Shown here: positions 9,340 through 17,322 of the stretch, piece by piece
Layout of the letters: each line of letters opens with the position of its first letter
Position numbering within the stretch: the stretch's first letter is position 1
Assembly: GCA_017516745.1 (NCBI GenBank)
Contig: JAFXBF010000020.1
Span: 1 to 53,012 of the forward strand
Length of the DNA stretch: 53,012 nt
DNA from: Clostridia bacterium
GTDB taxonomy: Bacteria > Bacillota > Clostridia > Oscillospirales > Acutalibacteraceae
Direction: 5' to 3'
Notes under the pieces: model-generated
The model's input: the letters and a program-made list of their open reading frames with translations, nothing else
Databases searched by the model: none
Told to the model about the DNA's origin: nothing
Program-made: the position numbers and the translations under genes

Positions 9340-10839
9340 TCACCACTTATAATTTATTATTTCACCGTCGATTTCCCATTGCGAGGGTGTAAGATTTTCA
9401 AATATATCCACAGGTCTGAATGAGTGATTCTCTTGATAAACCTTGTATGCTTCTTTAAGGTCATTTTTCTGCTCAGCGGTTAACTTATCTGTACAGGAAA
9501 CAAAAAGCGGAGTATTGCTGTACGAAAGCAAGTGCAGCCACTGTTTGTTCTTTTCCCAAGGAATATAATCTTCAAGAATACCTACGCAATCTGCATCGCA
9601 CATATAAAATGCTTCATTCTGTGCAAGACGGAATGCAAGCGTATTTACGCCCATTTTCTTAGTTCTTTCCCATTCCTTGCCGCTTGTGTCATCACCGATT
9701 CTGTTGATATGAACAAGGCCTGCACAAAGGTGTGAAATTGTATTACAGCCGATAATATACATATCTCCTGCGGCTTCTTTTATAAGCCTGTAAAGGGCGA
9801 GTACGATTTCGGCGTTGGTTTTTGTTCTGTCGTAAAAACTCCAATCATCAATCTTTGTTATGGTGTCCTCAAGGTCACTGCCCCAATTTCCGAATAAATC
9901 ACAGGTTGTATAATCATGCTTAAGCAGCTCATATCCCCAATTTTTGATTCTTTCAATATCTGCTTTGATAAGGGCTTTAACATCGGGATGAGTGGGGTCA
10001 AGATACTTTCTTTCACCATTACGCAGTATTCTCATTTCATCTGTTATTGAAGAATCAATATTGTGAAGCAGCCGCACCCATATACCCGGTCTTGCACCGA
10101 TTTCCTTTATTTCATCGGCAAGCTTTTTCATATCGCCGAATTTTTCATTGGGCAACCAAGGGCCTTTGCAAGAATACATCTGCCAACAGTCGTCAACAAC
10201 CTCAAAGGGCTTATTTTCAATTCCCTTTGCAAGTTCCGCCTGAACTTTTGCATCTGATATAATTTCGCCGTAGCTGCTGTTGCCGTAAGCATAATACCAG
10301 TTGTTGCCGCCGTAAACTCTTTCCCCGGGTAAAACAGGATTATCACAAAGGCTCTTACAGTAATCACAAAGGCAGGCATAGACATTAACGGAATTATATT
10401 TTTTATAAACAAAGGTTGCAAGGTGAAGTTTTCTGCCGCTAAGTTCAACACCGCAGCCGCCGTTTCTGCAATCAACAACAGCTTTAATTCCGCCTGCGGT
10501 ATATTTGAAACTGATAAAAGCATTGGGTTGAGTTTTAACACCAAAGCAATAACAGCCCTGCTTATCTGTTGCCGCAAAATACCAAGGCATAAACCTGTCA
10601 TTATCGCAAAGCTTTCTGAATTCAAGTTCACCGTAGCTGCGTTCCCAGGCATCACCTAAAACAAAGAGATTTCCGTCACTTTCAAAGCTCCACTCAAGCT
10701 CAATGAATTTGGGCTTATCTTCCTTGGCCGTGATATACAAATCGAGCATATCACCGTTAACTACCGCCTCAACAACAGCGTCACTCAACTCATTTTCGCA
10801 AATTATATTTTTACTGAAAGCGTTTAAATCAAAGTTCAT
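9340..10839 (-). CDS. Clan GH-D alpha-galactosidase-like glycoside hydrolase (GH36/GH27-like)
   Basis: A 499-residue cytoplasmic enzyme with an N-terminal beta domain (about 1-170) and a TIM barrel. The barrel motifs match clan GH-D: VVDDCWQ (214-220), RPGIWVRLL (250-258), YELLKHDYT with predicted nucleophile Asp309, and RIGDDTS with the predicted acid Asp383 or Asp384. DADCVGI near 418-424 is the usual late barrel motif. Family members remove alpha-galactose or related sugars from oligosaccharides. It is the first gene of a two-gene operon with the short GH78-like protein, with a consensus promoter at 10885-10913. The exact substrate cannot be told from the sequence; GH36 subfamilies with other specificities exist. 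Confidence 0.8.
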   Translation of the reverse strand: MNFDLNAFSKNIICENELSDAVVEAVVNGDMLDLYITAKEDKPKFIELEWSFESDGNLFVLGDAWERSYGELEFRKLCDNDRFMPWYFAATDKQGCYCFGVKTQPNAFISFKYTAGGIKAVVDCRNGGCGVELSGRKLHLATFVYKKYNSVNVYACLCDYCKSLCDNPVLPGERVYGGNNWYYAYGNSSYGEIISDAKVQAELAKGIENKPFEVVDDCWQMYSCKGPWLPNEKFGDMKKLADEIKEIGARPGIWVRLLHNIDSSITDEMRILRNGERKYLDPTHPDVKALIKADIERIKNWGYELLKHDYTTCDLFGNWGSDLEDTITKIDDWSFYDRTKTNAEIVLALYRLIKEAAGDMYIIGCNTISHLCAGLVHINRIGDDTSGKEWERTKKMGVNTLAFRLAQNEAFYMCDADCVGILEDYIPWEKNKQWLHLLSYSNTPLFVSCTDKLTAEQKNDLKEAYKVYQENHSFRPVDIFENLTPSQWEIDGEIINYKW

Positions 10840-10884
10840 AAGCTCACCTTTTCTGAATGCTGTAATTTATATTTTAACAGATTC

Positions 10885-10913
10885 ATTATATCACACAGTT
10901 ACCTTTATGTAAA
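10885..10913 (-). promoter_or_regulatory. Sigma-A promoter of the GH-D/GH78-like operon
   Basis: On the minus strand: TTTACA, a 17-base spacer, then TGA-TATAAT (extended -10), about 45 bases upstream of the start at 10839. Confidence 0.75.
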
Positions 10914-10964
10914 CACAGCACCCAAACCTAACTGCTAAATCAATAATAAAATTTTTAATTTTTA

Positions 10965-10992
10965 TTGAACATTTTTACAGTATTGTTATAAT
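10965..10992 (+). promoter_or_regulatory. Sigma-A promoter of the GH3 operon
   Basis: TTGAAC, a 16-base spacer, then TGT-TATAAT. It is followed by CGGAGG ahead of the ATG at 11038. It is divergent from the GH-D operon promoter. Confidence 0.8.
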
Positions 10993-11037
10993 GGGTATAG
11001 AAAATCATTTATAACACGGCGTAACGGAGGAATAGGT

Positions 11038-13107
11038 ATGAATTTCAACAAAGCACTTGAACTTTATAAAGCAGAGCCTTCAATTGAAAAAGCAAAGTCA
11101 CTTGCAAAAGAATTGGCAGCTGAAATGACTCTTAAAGAAAGAATCCGTATGCTCCAAGGTCATGCCATGGGGGTAACCATAAAAAACACACTTACCAAGG
11201 GCAGATACTATAACGGTGAAGCCTACCCTGCAGGCGGCTGTAAAAGGCTGAGCATTCCTCCCGTGCTGTTTACCGACGGCCCCAGAGGAATTGTTATGGG
11301 CAAATGCACCTGTTTCCCCGTTTCGATGCTCCGTGGTGCAACATTTGACCACGAGCTTGAATATGCGGTCGGTGAAGTTTTCGCAAAAGAAGCAAGCGCT
11401 TTAGGCGCAAATCTTTTCGCAGGCGTTTGTATAAATCTACTTCGCAATCCGATGTGGGGACGTGCACAGGAAACCTACGGCGAAGACCCTTATCTTCTGG
11501 GCAAAATGGGTGAAGCATTGACAAAAGCCATGCAGGATAACGGCATTATTGCCTGCCCAAAGCACTACGCACTTAACAGCATTGAGGATTTGCGATTTTC
11601 TGTTGATGCAAAGGCTGATGAGAGGACACTGCACGAAGTATATCTTCCTCATTTCAAGAAATGTATTGATGCCGGTGCCATGTCCATTATGGGTGCTTAC
11701 AACAAGGTAAACGGTACATACTGCTGTGAAAGTAAGGAGCTTCTTACTGACATTTTAAGAGATATGTGGCAGTTTGAAGGCTTTTCACTTTCCGATTTCT
11801 TCTACGGAATTTATGACGCAGCAAGAAGCCTTAAAGCCGGTATGGATGTTGAAATGCCGTACACCTTCAGATACGCTTCTTTACATAACGCATATAAGAA
11901 AGGTAAAATCACAGACAATGATATTGATACAGCCGTATGCCGTGTGCTTACAGCGCTTATCACAACACTTACGAAATATAAGAAGCAACCCGAATCGGTT
12001 ATTCTGTCAAAGGAACATACTGCACTTTCACGCAAGGTTGCAGGCAAGGGCACGGTGCTTCTTAAAAATGACGGTAAGGTTCTGCCCATCCCGCAGGGTA
12101 AGAAAATTGCAGTTGTGGGCAGATATGCGAATAAAACCAATGTCGGCGACCACGGCAGCAGTAATGTTTACAGCCCGTATTCGATAACCGCTTATGATGG
12201 CTTGAAAAAACGCTTCGGTGAAGAAAACGTTACGGTTTATAACGGTTGCAAAACCGAAAAAGCTATTGAAGCAACTAAAGACTGCGAATATATCGTTGCC
12301 TGCGTCGGCAGCGACTGGCTGCAGGAGGGTGAATATCTTGTAAACCTCGGCAACATAAAGAAAAAACCCAAGGGTTCGGGCGGTGACCGTGCTGATTTGA
12401 GAATTCCGTCTGAAGATGTTGCACTGATTAAAGCACTGGCGAAGCAAGGTAAAAAGCTTATAGTCAACATTATGGGCGGTAGTGCATACGTAATCAACGA
12501 ATGGCACGGTATTGCTGACGCTATTGTATTCTCGTTCTACAGCGGTCTTGAAGGCGGCTATGCACTTGCAGATATTTTAAGCGGCGATATAAACCCGGGC
12601 GGTAAACTACCCTTTACAATTGCCAAAAAAGAGGATGACTATCCCCCGTTCTTACACCTTGGTGACAAAGAAAGAGAAATTGATTACGGCTACTATCACG
12701 GCTATACATTACTTGACAGGAAAAATATTGAGCCCGAATATCCGTTCGGCTTCGGTCTTTCATATACCGATTTTGAAATTGAAAACGCAATGCTTACTCA
12801 AAATGAAAACAGCATAACCGTTACGGCCGATGTTAAAAACATCGGTGAGGTTTACGGCGAGGAAATTGTTCAGGTTTATGTTTCGAGTGACAACACCGGC
12901 GTTGACCGTCCCGTCAAGCTTCTCAAGGGTTACAAGCGTATTGGTGTAACAGCAAATTCAACCGAAACCGCAACAATTGAAATCGACCTTGAAGACATTA
13001 AATTCTATAACCCCGAAACAAAATCATTTGAGCTTGACAGCAGTTATACAATCCTTGTCGGTAACAGCAGCAGAAACGTTAAGGAAACAGGTAAAGTACA
13101 GTTTTAA
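11038..13107 (+). CDS. GH3 family glycoside hydrolase (beta-glucosidase type)
   Basis: A 689-residue cytoplasmic enzyme with the usual three GH3 parts. The N-terminal TIM barrel (about 25-320) contains DGPRG (80-84), RNPMWGRAQETYGED, CPKHYALN (173-180) and the nucleophile motif GFSLSDF with Asp253. The alpha/beta sandwich (about 340-560) has GTVLLKNDG and VVGRYAN. The C-terminal fibronectin type III-like domain follows PFGFGLSYTDF. GH3 enzymes remove terminal beta-glucose, xylose or related sugars. The SDF variant of the usual SDW tripeptide keeps the catalytic Asp. There is no signal peptide, so it acts on imported oligosaccharides or glycosides. An alpha/beta hydrolase gene follows directly and both share one promoter and terminator. 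Confidence 0.92.
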   Translation: MNFNKALELYKAEPSIEKAKSLAKELAAEMTLKERIRMLQGHAMGVTIKNTLTKGRYYNGEAYPAGGCKRLSIPPVLFTDGPRGIVMGKCTCFPVSMLRGATFDHELEYAVGEVFAKEASALGANLFAGVCINLLRNPMWGRAQETYGEDPYLLGKMGEALTKAMQDNGIIACPKHYALNSIEDLRFSVDAKADERTLHEVYLPHFKKCIDAGAMSIMGAYNKVNGTYCCESKELLTDILRDMWQFEGFSLSDFFYGIYDAARSLKAGMDVEMPYTFRYASLHNAYKKGKITDNDIDTAVCRVLTALITTLTKYKKQPESVILSKEHTALSRKVAGKGTVLLKNDGKVLPIPQGKKIAVVGRYANKTNVGDHGSSNVYSPYSITAYDGLKKRFGEENVTVYNGCKTEKAIEATKDCEYIVACVGSDWLQEGEYLVNLGNIKKKPKGSGGDRADLRIPSEDVALIKALAKQGKKLIVNIMGGSAYVINEWHGIADAIVFSFYSGLEGGYALADILSGDINPGGKLPFTIAKKEDDYPPFLHLGDKEREIDYGYYHGYTLLDRKNIEPEYPFGFGLSYTDFEIENAMLTQNENSITVTADVKNIGEVYGEEIVQVYVSSDNTGVDRPVKLLKGYKRIGVTANSTETATIEIDLEDIKFYNPETKSFELDSSYTILVGNSSRNVKETGKVQF

Positions 13108-13119
13108 GAGGTGCCGAAA

Positions 13120-14160
13120 ATGAAAACAAGTCCGTATTCTCCCGACGGATTTATGAATTCTCTTTATGAGAACATTTATGCAAACCCTTTTGAAAAAGTG
13201 AATACCAAAGAAGATGCTTTGTCGGTTTGTGAAAGAATCAGAGCTGAAGCAAAAAATATTTTCAGCATTGATAAAATTCCCAACAAAATCAAGGAATTTA
13301 AACCTGTACCCGTAGGCAAACCGTTGAAGTATAAAGAATACACTTTGCAGAAATTTTCGGTCGAAATATGCACGGGACTTTATATGGCATATTTTATGCT
13401 GACACCCGAAAAAACCAACGAAAACACACCGGGCGTAGTGGCACTTTGCGGTCACGGGTACGGTGTGAGGCATATTCTGAACATCAGCAAAAAAGGCAAT
13501 AAAAAGCTCATCCCTTACCTTGACAATTACCAGAAGAATTTTGCCGTTGAGCTCGCCAAAAAGGGCTGTGTTGTCATTGCGCCCGAGCTTATCGGCTTCG
13601 GTGAAGCAAGACTGCAAAAGGATCTGATTAAACCGTTTTACATTAGCTCCTGCGATGAGCTTTCTCACCATTTATTGCCTTACGGTTTAACTACGGCAAC
13701 AATGCGTGTGTATCAGGCAGTCGTTTGTGCACGGCTTCTTGAAAGCAACAATAAGGTCAATAAAAGCAAAATATCCTGTATGGGTATTTCGGGCGGCGGT
13801 CTGACGGCACTTTACGCTTCGGTTATTGATGATGCTTTCAAAAAAACTGTTGTAAGCGGTTATGTAAATACCTTCAAAGACAGTATTCTTTCCTTATGGC
13901 ATTGCCCCGACAATTATATTCCCGATATTATTCGCACGGGTGAAATTTATGATTTTGCCTGTGCAATAGCACCACGGAAACAGCTTATTGAGTCAGGCAC
14001 AAAAGACAAGCTTTTCCCGATAAATGCAAGCAAAAAAGCCCACGAACGCATTAAAAGAATTTATTCTCTTTTAGGTGAAGAAGATAATATTCAGATCGAT
14101 GTTTTTGACGGCAAGCATTCCGTTAGCGGCAGAAAAGCCTTTGATTTTCTTTCAGAATAA
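13120..14160 (+). CDS. Alpha/beta hydrolase, dienelactone hydrolase/acetyl xylan esterase-like
   Basis: A 346-residue cytoplasmic hydrolase. The frame is open from a GTG at 13111, but that GTG is part of the AGAGGTG ribosome binding site of the ATG at 13120, so the ATG is preferred. The nucleophile elbow MGISGGG places the serine at 224. The acid is probably Asp296 in GTKDKLF and the histidine His333 in DGKHSVS, giving a complete triad in the right order. An oxyanion segment HGYG lies near 112-115. The long N-terminal helical part before the fold resembles the Abhydrolase_7 group. Placed 12 bases after the GH3 stop, it may deacylate or demethylate the same oligosaccharide. The true substrate is unknown. 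Confidence 0.8.
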   Translation: MKTSPYSPDGFMNSLYENIYANPFEKVNTKEDALSVCERIRAEAKNIFSIDKIPNKIKEFKPVPVGKPLKYKEYTLQKFSVEICTGLYMAYFMLTPEKTNENTPGVVALCGHGYGVRHILNISKKGNKKLIPYLDNYQKNFAVELAKKGCVVIAPELIGFGEARLQKDLIKPFYISSCDELSHHLLPYGLTTATMRVYQAVVCARLLESNNKVNKSKISCMGISGGGLTALYASVIDDAFKKTVVSGYVNTFKDSILSLWHCPDNYIPDIIRTGEIYDFACAIAPRKQLIESGTKDKLFPINASKKAHERIKRIYSLLGEEDNIQIDVFDGKHSVSGRKAFDFLSE

Positions 14161-14171
14161 TAACATAAAAA

Positions 14172-14205
14172 AATTCCGTATGGAGAAAACAGGCCATACG
14201 GAATT
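14172..14205. terminator. Bidirectional terminator between convergent genes
   Basis: Perfect 12-base arms AATTCCGTATGG and CCATACGGAATT with a ten-base loop, flanked by A-run and CTTTT. It ends both the GH3 operon and the convergent lyase gene. Confidence 0.88.
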
Positions 14206-14211
14206 CTTTTA

Positions 14212-16191
14212 TTATATGACAGGTTCTAAAGCTACAATTATTTGAGCCGATTTTACGTTTTCAAGATGAACGGTGAGCTTCTTTATATCGGAATAATCCG
14301 AATCGTACTCATATCCGCCTTTAAGCGCTGTTGCATCATTAACCGTAAACTCACCGTCCGCCAATAATGATGCCTTCATCTGCTTGCCGTTTATTGTGAG
14401 CATTGCGCTCTTTCCGTCTTCGGATATTTCAATATCCGCCTTGGTATGCATAAACCAGTAAATATCGCTTTTTACAAGACATTTTACATTGTCGGTAATT
14501 TTAAGTGATGTTCTGCCATTATACAGTTCAAAGCCACGCTCTGCTTTAATACAGCCGTTCATACGGTAAGCATCCGTCATATCAAGCAAAGCATGTCCGC
14601 CGTCATCGGTTGCTTCAAACGAAGTGAAATCGGACTGTGCCAAAACATACTGGTCATCAAGAGTTACGTTGGGATTTATGACAAGAGTATTCTGTCCTTC
14701 GGCACGCTTACAGTAATTCTTCCAGCGGCCTCCTGCCGGCAAATTCATAAAGTAACCCGGTGCGTCATAGCTGCCCGGGCCCAATTCCTCCGCCCAACGC
14801 TCACCCATACTGTCAAACACAAAGGTGCCTATATCAAGGTCGCCGTGGTTTATGAAATTATAGCCACCCTTTATTCCTGCAAATGTTGCATTTTCATCAA
14901 GATATGCACTTCTCATAAGTACAAGCGGCTGTCCGACGTCTGATTTTAAACAGAGGCTCAACGGCTCGTTGCTGAAATCGGCATTTTGATATTCACGGTT
15001 AAACCATAGGCTCGAAAGAGCATCCTCACGGCCGCTGCCGTTACGCTCGGTATTTTCGGATGTATCGACAGTAAATTCACCGGGTACATCGGTCATCTGA
15101 TAAACCGAAAGCAGCGGTGTTTGATATTCGCTTGCGTACCAATGAAGCACGGGAGTATAACACTTTTCGGCTTTGTTATCGCCGAAATTGAACATTCCGG
15201 CAGGTGTGGTAATATAAACAGGGAATGAGCCTAACTGCTTAAAGCCGTCAATTTCAGACATTCCGAAATCCGTGCCGAAATAATTACGTGATGAAGCAAT
15301 GAAATATACAATTGAATTCATACCGGACTGACAATAACCGGGGCCTTCTGCATAAACACCGTCGGGAGTAAAGTTTTCAAACGCTATAGGCATATTTTTG
15401 TAGCACATAGCGAGAAATTCAGCTGATTTTTGAACATCATAATCTGAAAACACCATACAGGCAATACCTATTCCGCTGTAACAGATACTGTTCCAGTTGT
15501 TCTTTGACCAGGTAAACCAATGATTGCTTTCAAGTGCCGGTGTGATTGCATATTCCCATGTGGTTTTTGAAAGAAGTTCTTTCTGCACATCATTTAAGTA
15601 ATCGTAAAACCAGTCGCAGCCCACAGACACAGCAAGCGCCATTTCAGCCGTTGCAAGAAAATGTGAGGTGCACCAGTCCTCATATCCGCAGACATTTTCA
15701 AGCTCTACCCAAGCACGCTCGGCATATTTTTCCTCACCCGTAATCTGCCACGCATAGCCTAAAATAACCATTCTGTTGATAACTTCTCTTGAAATGGGCA
15801 GAATACTGTCCTCCTCATCAAGAACGTAAGGCATTACGGGATAAATACTTGTGTCGAGCAAGCCGTCTGCATTGGCGATTACATATTCGTATAAAGCTTT
15901 TGTATATTTATTTGTATTTTCCGTACTGTTTTCAATGCGTACCGCTTCAAAGGCTTCACCGTCAGCCAGAACAAACGGGTGTGATAACATTTCATTTGCT
16001 TTGCGGATTTCGGTGATTAAATCATCCTGTTTAATTGCATCTTTGTATCTGTCAAGTGAAATATAATCAACACCCACCTTGACCATATCCGGAATAACGG
16101 CAAAATAAGGCACAACATTTGTAACGCCAAGCAAAATCACAAGAACTATTGAAATCAAAACAGACGATAAAATCTTAATTTTCTTATTCAT
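14212..16191 (-). CDS. Membrane-anchored heparinase II/III-like polysaccharide lyase
   Basis: A 659-residue protein. The frame is open from 16197, but AAAGG lies too close to that ATG; the ATG at 16191 (MNKKIKILSS) has better spacing. A single N-terminal hydrophobic helix (about 6-26) suggests secretion or anchoring with the enzyme outside. Residues about 100-370 are an (alpha/alpha) toroid with the motif GVYAEGPGYCQSGM near 285-300. The C-terminal beta-sandwich carries GGYNFINHGDLDIGTFVFD, the usual heparinase II/III domain signature. Such enzymes beta-eliminate uronic-acid polysaccharides such as alginate, heparinoids or related polymers, using Tyr and His; Tyr in GPGY and His in NHGDLD are candidates. 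The PL family number and substrate cannot be fixed. Confidence 0.8.
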   Translation of the reverse strand: MNKKIKILSSVLISIVLVILLGVTNVVPYFAVIPDMVKVGVDYISLDRYKDAIKQDDLITEIRKANEMLSHPFVLADGEAFEAVRIENSTENTNKYTKALYEYVIANADGLLDTSIYPVMPYVLDEEDSILPISREVINRMVILGYAWQITGEEKYAERAWVELENVCGYEDWCTSHFLATAEMALAVSVGCDWFYDYLNDVQKELLSKTTWEYAITPALESNHWFTWSKNNWNSICYSGIGIACMVFSDYDVQKSAEFLAMCYKNMPIAFENFTPDGVYAEGPGYCQSGMNSIVYFIASSRNYFGTDFGMSEIDGFKQLGSFPVYITTPAGMFNFGDNKAEKCYTPVLHWYASEYQTPLLSVYQMTDVPGEFTVDTSENTERNGSGREDALSSLWFNREYQNADFSNEPLSLCLKSDVGQPLVLMRSAYLDENATFAGIKGGYNFINHGDLDIGTFVFDSMGERWAEELGPGSYDAPGYFMNLPAGGRWKNYCKRAEGQNTLVINPNVTLDDQYVLAQSDFTSFEATDDGGHALLDMTDAYRMNGCIKAERGFELYNGRTSLKITDNVKCLVKSDIYWFMHTKADIEISEDGKSAMLTINGKQMKASLLADGEFTVNDATALKGGYEYDSDYSDIKKLTVHLENVKSAQIIVALEPVI

Positions 16192-16251
16192 AATCATTTT
16201 CCTTTAAGTACAGTATAAAGACAAAATTCCTATTTAAAATATTGCTTTTCT

Positions 16252-16280
16252 ATTATATCGCCCATATTAAAGTTTTGCAA
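16252..16280 (-). promoter_or_regulatory. Sigma-A promoter of the lyase gene
   Basis: On the minus strand: TTGCAA, a 17-base spacer, then TATAAT, about 60 bases upstream of the start. Confidence 0.7.
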
Positions 16281-16313
16281 GAGAATATAATTAAACGTAT
16301 ATAAATGAATTCA

Positions 16314-16342
16314 TTGAAAAACCGAGAAAATAATGCTATACT
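16314..16342 (+). promoter_or_regulatory. Sigma-A promoter of the glycyl radical enzyme operon
   Basis: TTGAAA, a 17-base spacer, then TGC-TATACT (extended -10), about 50 bases upstream of the activase start. Confidence 0.75.
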
Positions 16343-16394
16343 TGTTATGTAAAAATCAACTTGAAGCTTTAAAAAGCGGAAACGAAGAACATAT

Positions 16395-17309
16395 ATGCTG
16401 AAGCCTAACGAAAAAACGGGAATTATATTCAACATACAGAAATTCTGCATACACGACGGTGACGGTATCCGCACCTGCGTGTTTTTAAAAGGCTGTCCTC
16501 TCAGGTGTATCTGGTGTCACAATCCCGAAAGCCTTGAAAAAACAGCGACACTCTCTTTCTGCAAACAGAAATGCTCAACTTGCGGCAGATGCCTTGCTGT
16601 GTGCTCATCACGCACAATCGAAAACGGCATCTTAAAAATTGACCGTGAAAATTGTACCGGGTGCGGAAAGTGTACCGAATTCTGCCTCAACGATGCCAAT
16701 GAAATCATCGGCAAAGAAATGACTGCTTCACAAGTTATGGATGAGGTCTTAAAAGACAAGATGTTCTACGATGCATCCGGCGGAGGTCTCACCGTTACAG
16801 GCGGTGAGCCGTCATTTCAGGCTGATTTTACCTTGGAGCTTCTCCGACTTTCAAAGAGTGCAGGGATTTCCTTGGCAATAGAAACATGCGGTATAGGCTC
16901 ACGTGACTTTTACAGAAAGTGTGCTGAACTCGGCACAACATTTCTGTATGACATTAAATGTATCGACCCGATTCTACACCGCAAGCTGACAGGTGCAGAC
17001 AATACGCAGATTATCTCAAATCTTAATTATCTTATGGACTCAAATGCCGATATTATTATCAGACTGCCTTTAATACCCGACTGTAACGACTCGTACGAAG
17101 ATATCGCAAAACTTGCGGTCTTTTTGAGCAAAAACAAAGGCAGATACAGATATGCGGAGATTATGCCCTACCATACTCTCGGCATAGTAAAATCCGAAAA
17201 GATAGGCTCAGCAGTTCCCTATGTTCACGACAGTGCAAGTGAAGCGGAAATATCCCGTTGGTGCTCACTGTTCGCTTCTCACGGTATAGATATAAAAGTA
17301 TCGAAATAA
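16395..17309 (+). CDS. Glycyl radical enzyme activating enzyme (radical SAM)
   Basis: A 304-residue iron-sulfur enzyme that cleaves S-adenosylmethionine to generate the glycyl radical on its partner, encoded next. The radical SAM cluster motif is Cys34-x3-Cys38-x2-Cys41 (GCPLRCIWC). An inserted ferredoxin-like domain has two further cluster motifs: Cys60/63/66/70 and Cys87/90/93/97. Two extra clusters are typical of activases of decarboxylating or dehydrating glycyl radical enzymes rather than plain pyruvate formate-lyase activase. TVTGGEPSFQ is the SAM-binding GGE motif. The ribosome binding site is weak, with only AGCGGAAA and GAAG nearby. It is the first gene of an operon reaching to 24443. 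Confidence 0.93.
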   Translation: MLKPNEKTGIIFNIQKFCIHDGDGIRTCVFLKGCPLRCIWCHNPESLEKTATLSFCKQKCSTCGRCLAVCSSRTIENGILKIDRENCTGCGKCTEFCLNDANEIIGKEMTASQVMDEVLKDKMFYDASGGGLTVTGGEPSFQADFTLELLRLSKSAGISLAIETCGIGSRDFYRKCAELGTTFLYDIKCIDPILHRKLTGADNTQIISNLNYLMDSNADIIIRLPLIPDCNDSYEDIAKLAVFLSKNKGRYRYAEIMPYHTLGIVKSEKIGSAVPYVHDSASEAEISRWCSLFASHGIDIKVSK

Positions 17310-17322
17310 ACGAGGTTTGATT

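Noticed and set aside
13024-13671. A 215-codon minus-strand frame across the GH3/alpha-beta hydrolase junction
   Set aside because: Both plus-strand genes there have full family motifs; the reverse frame shows none.
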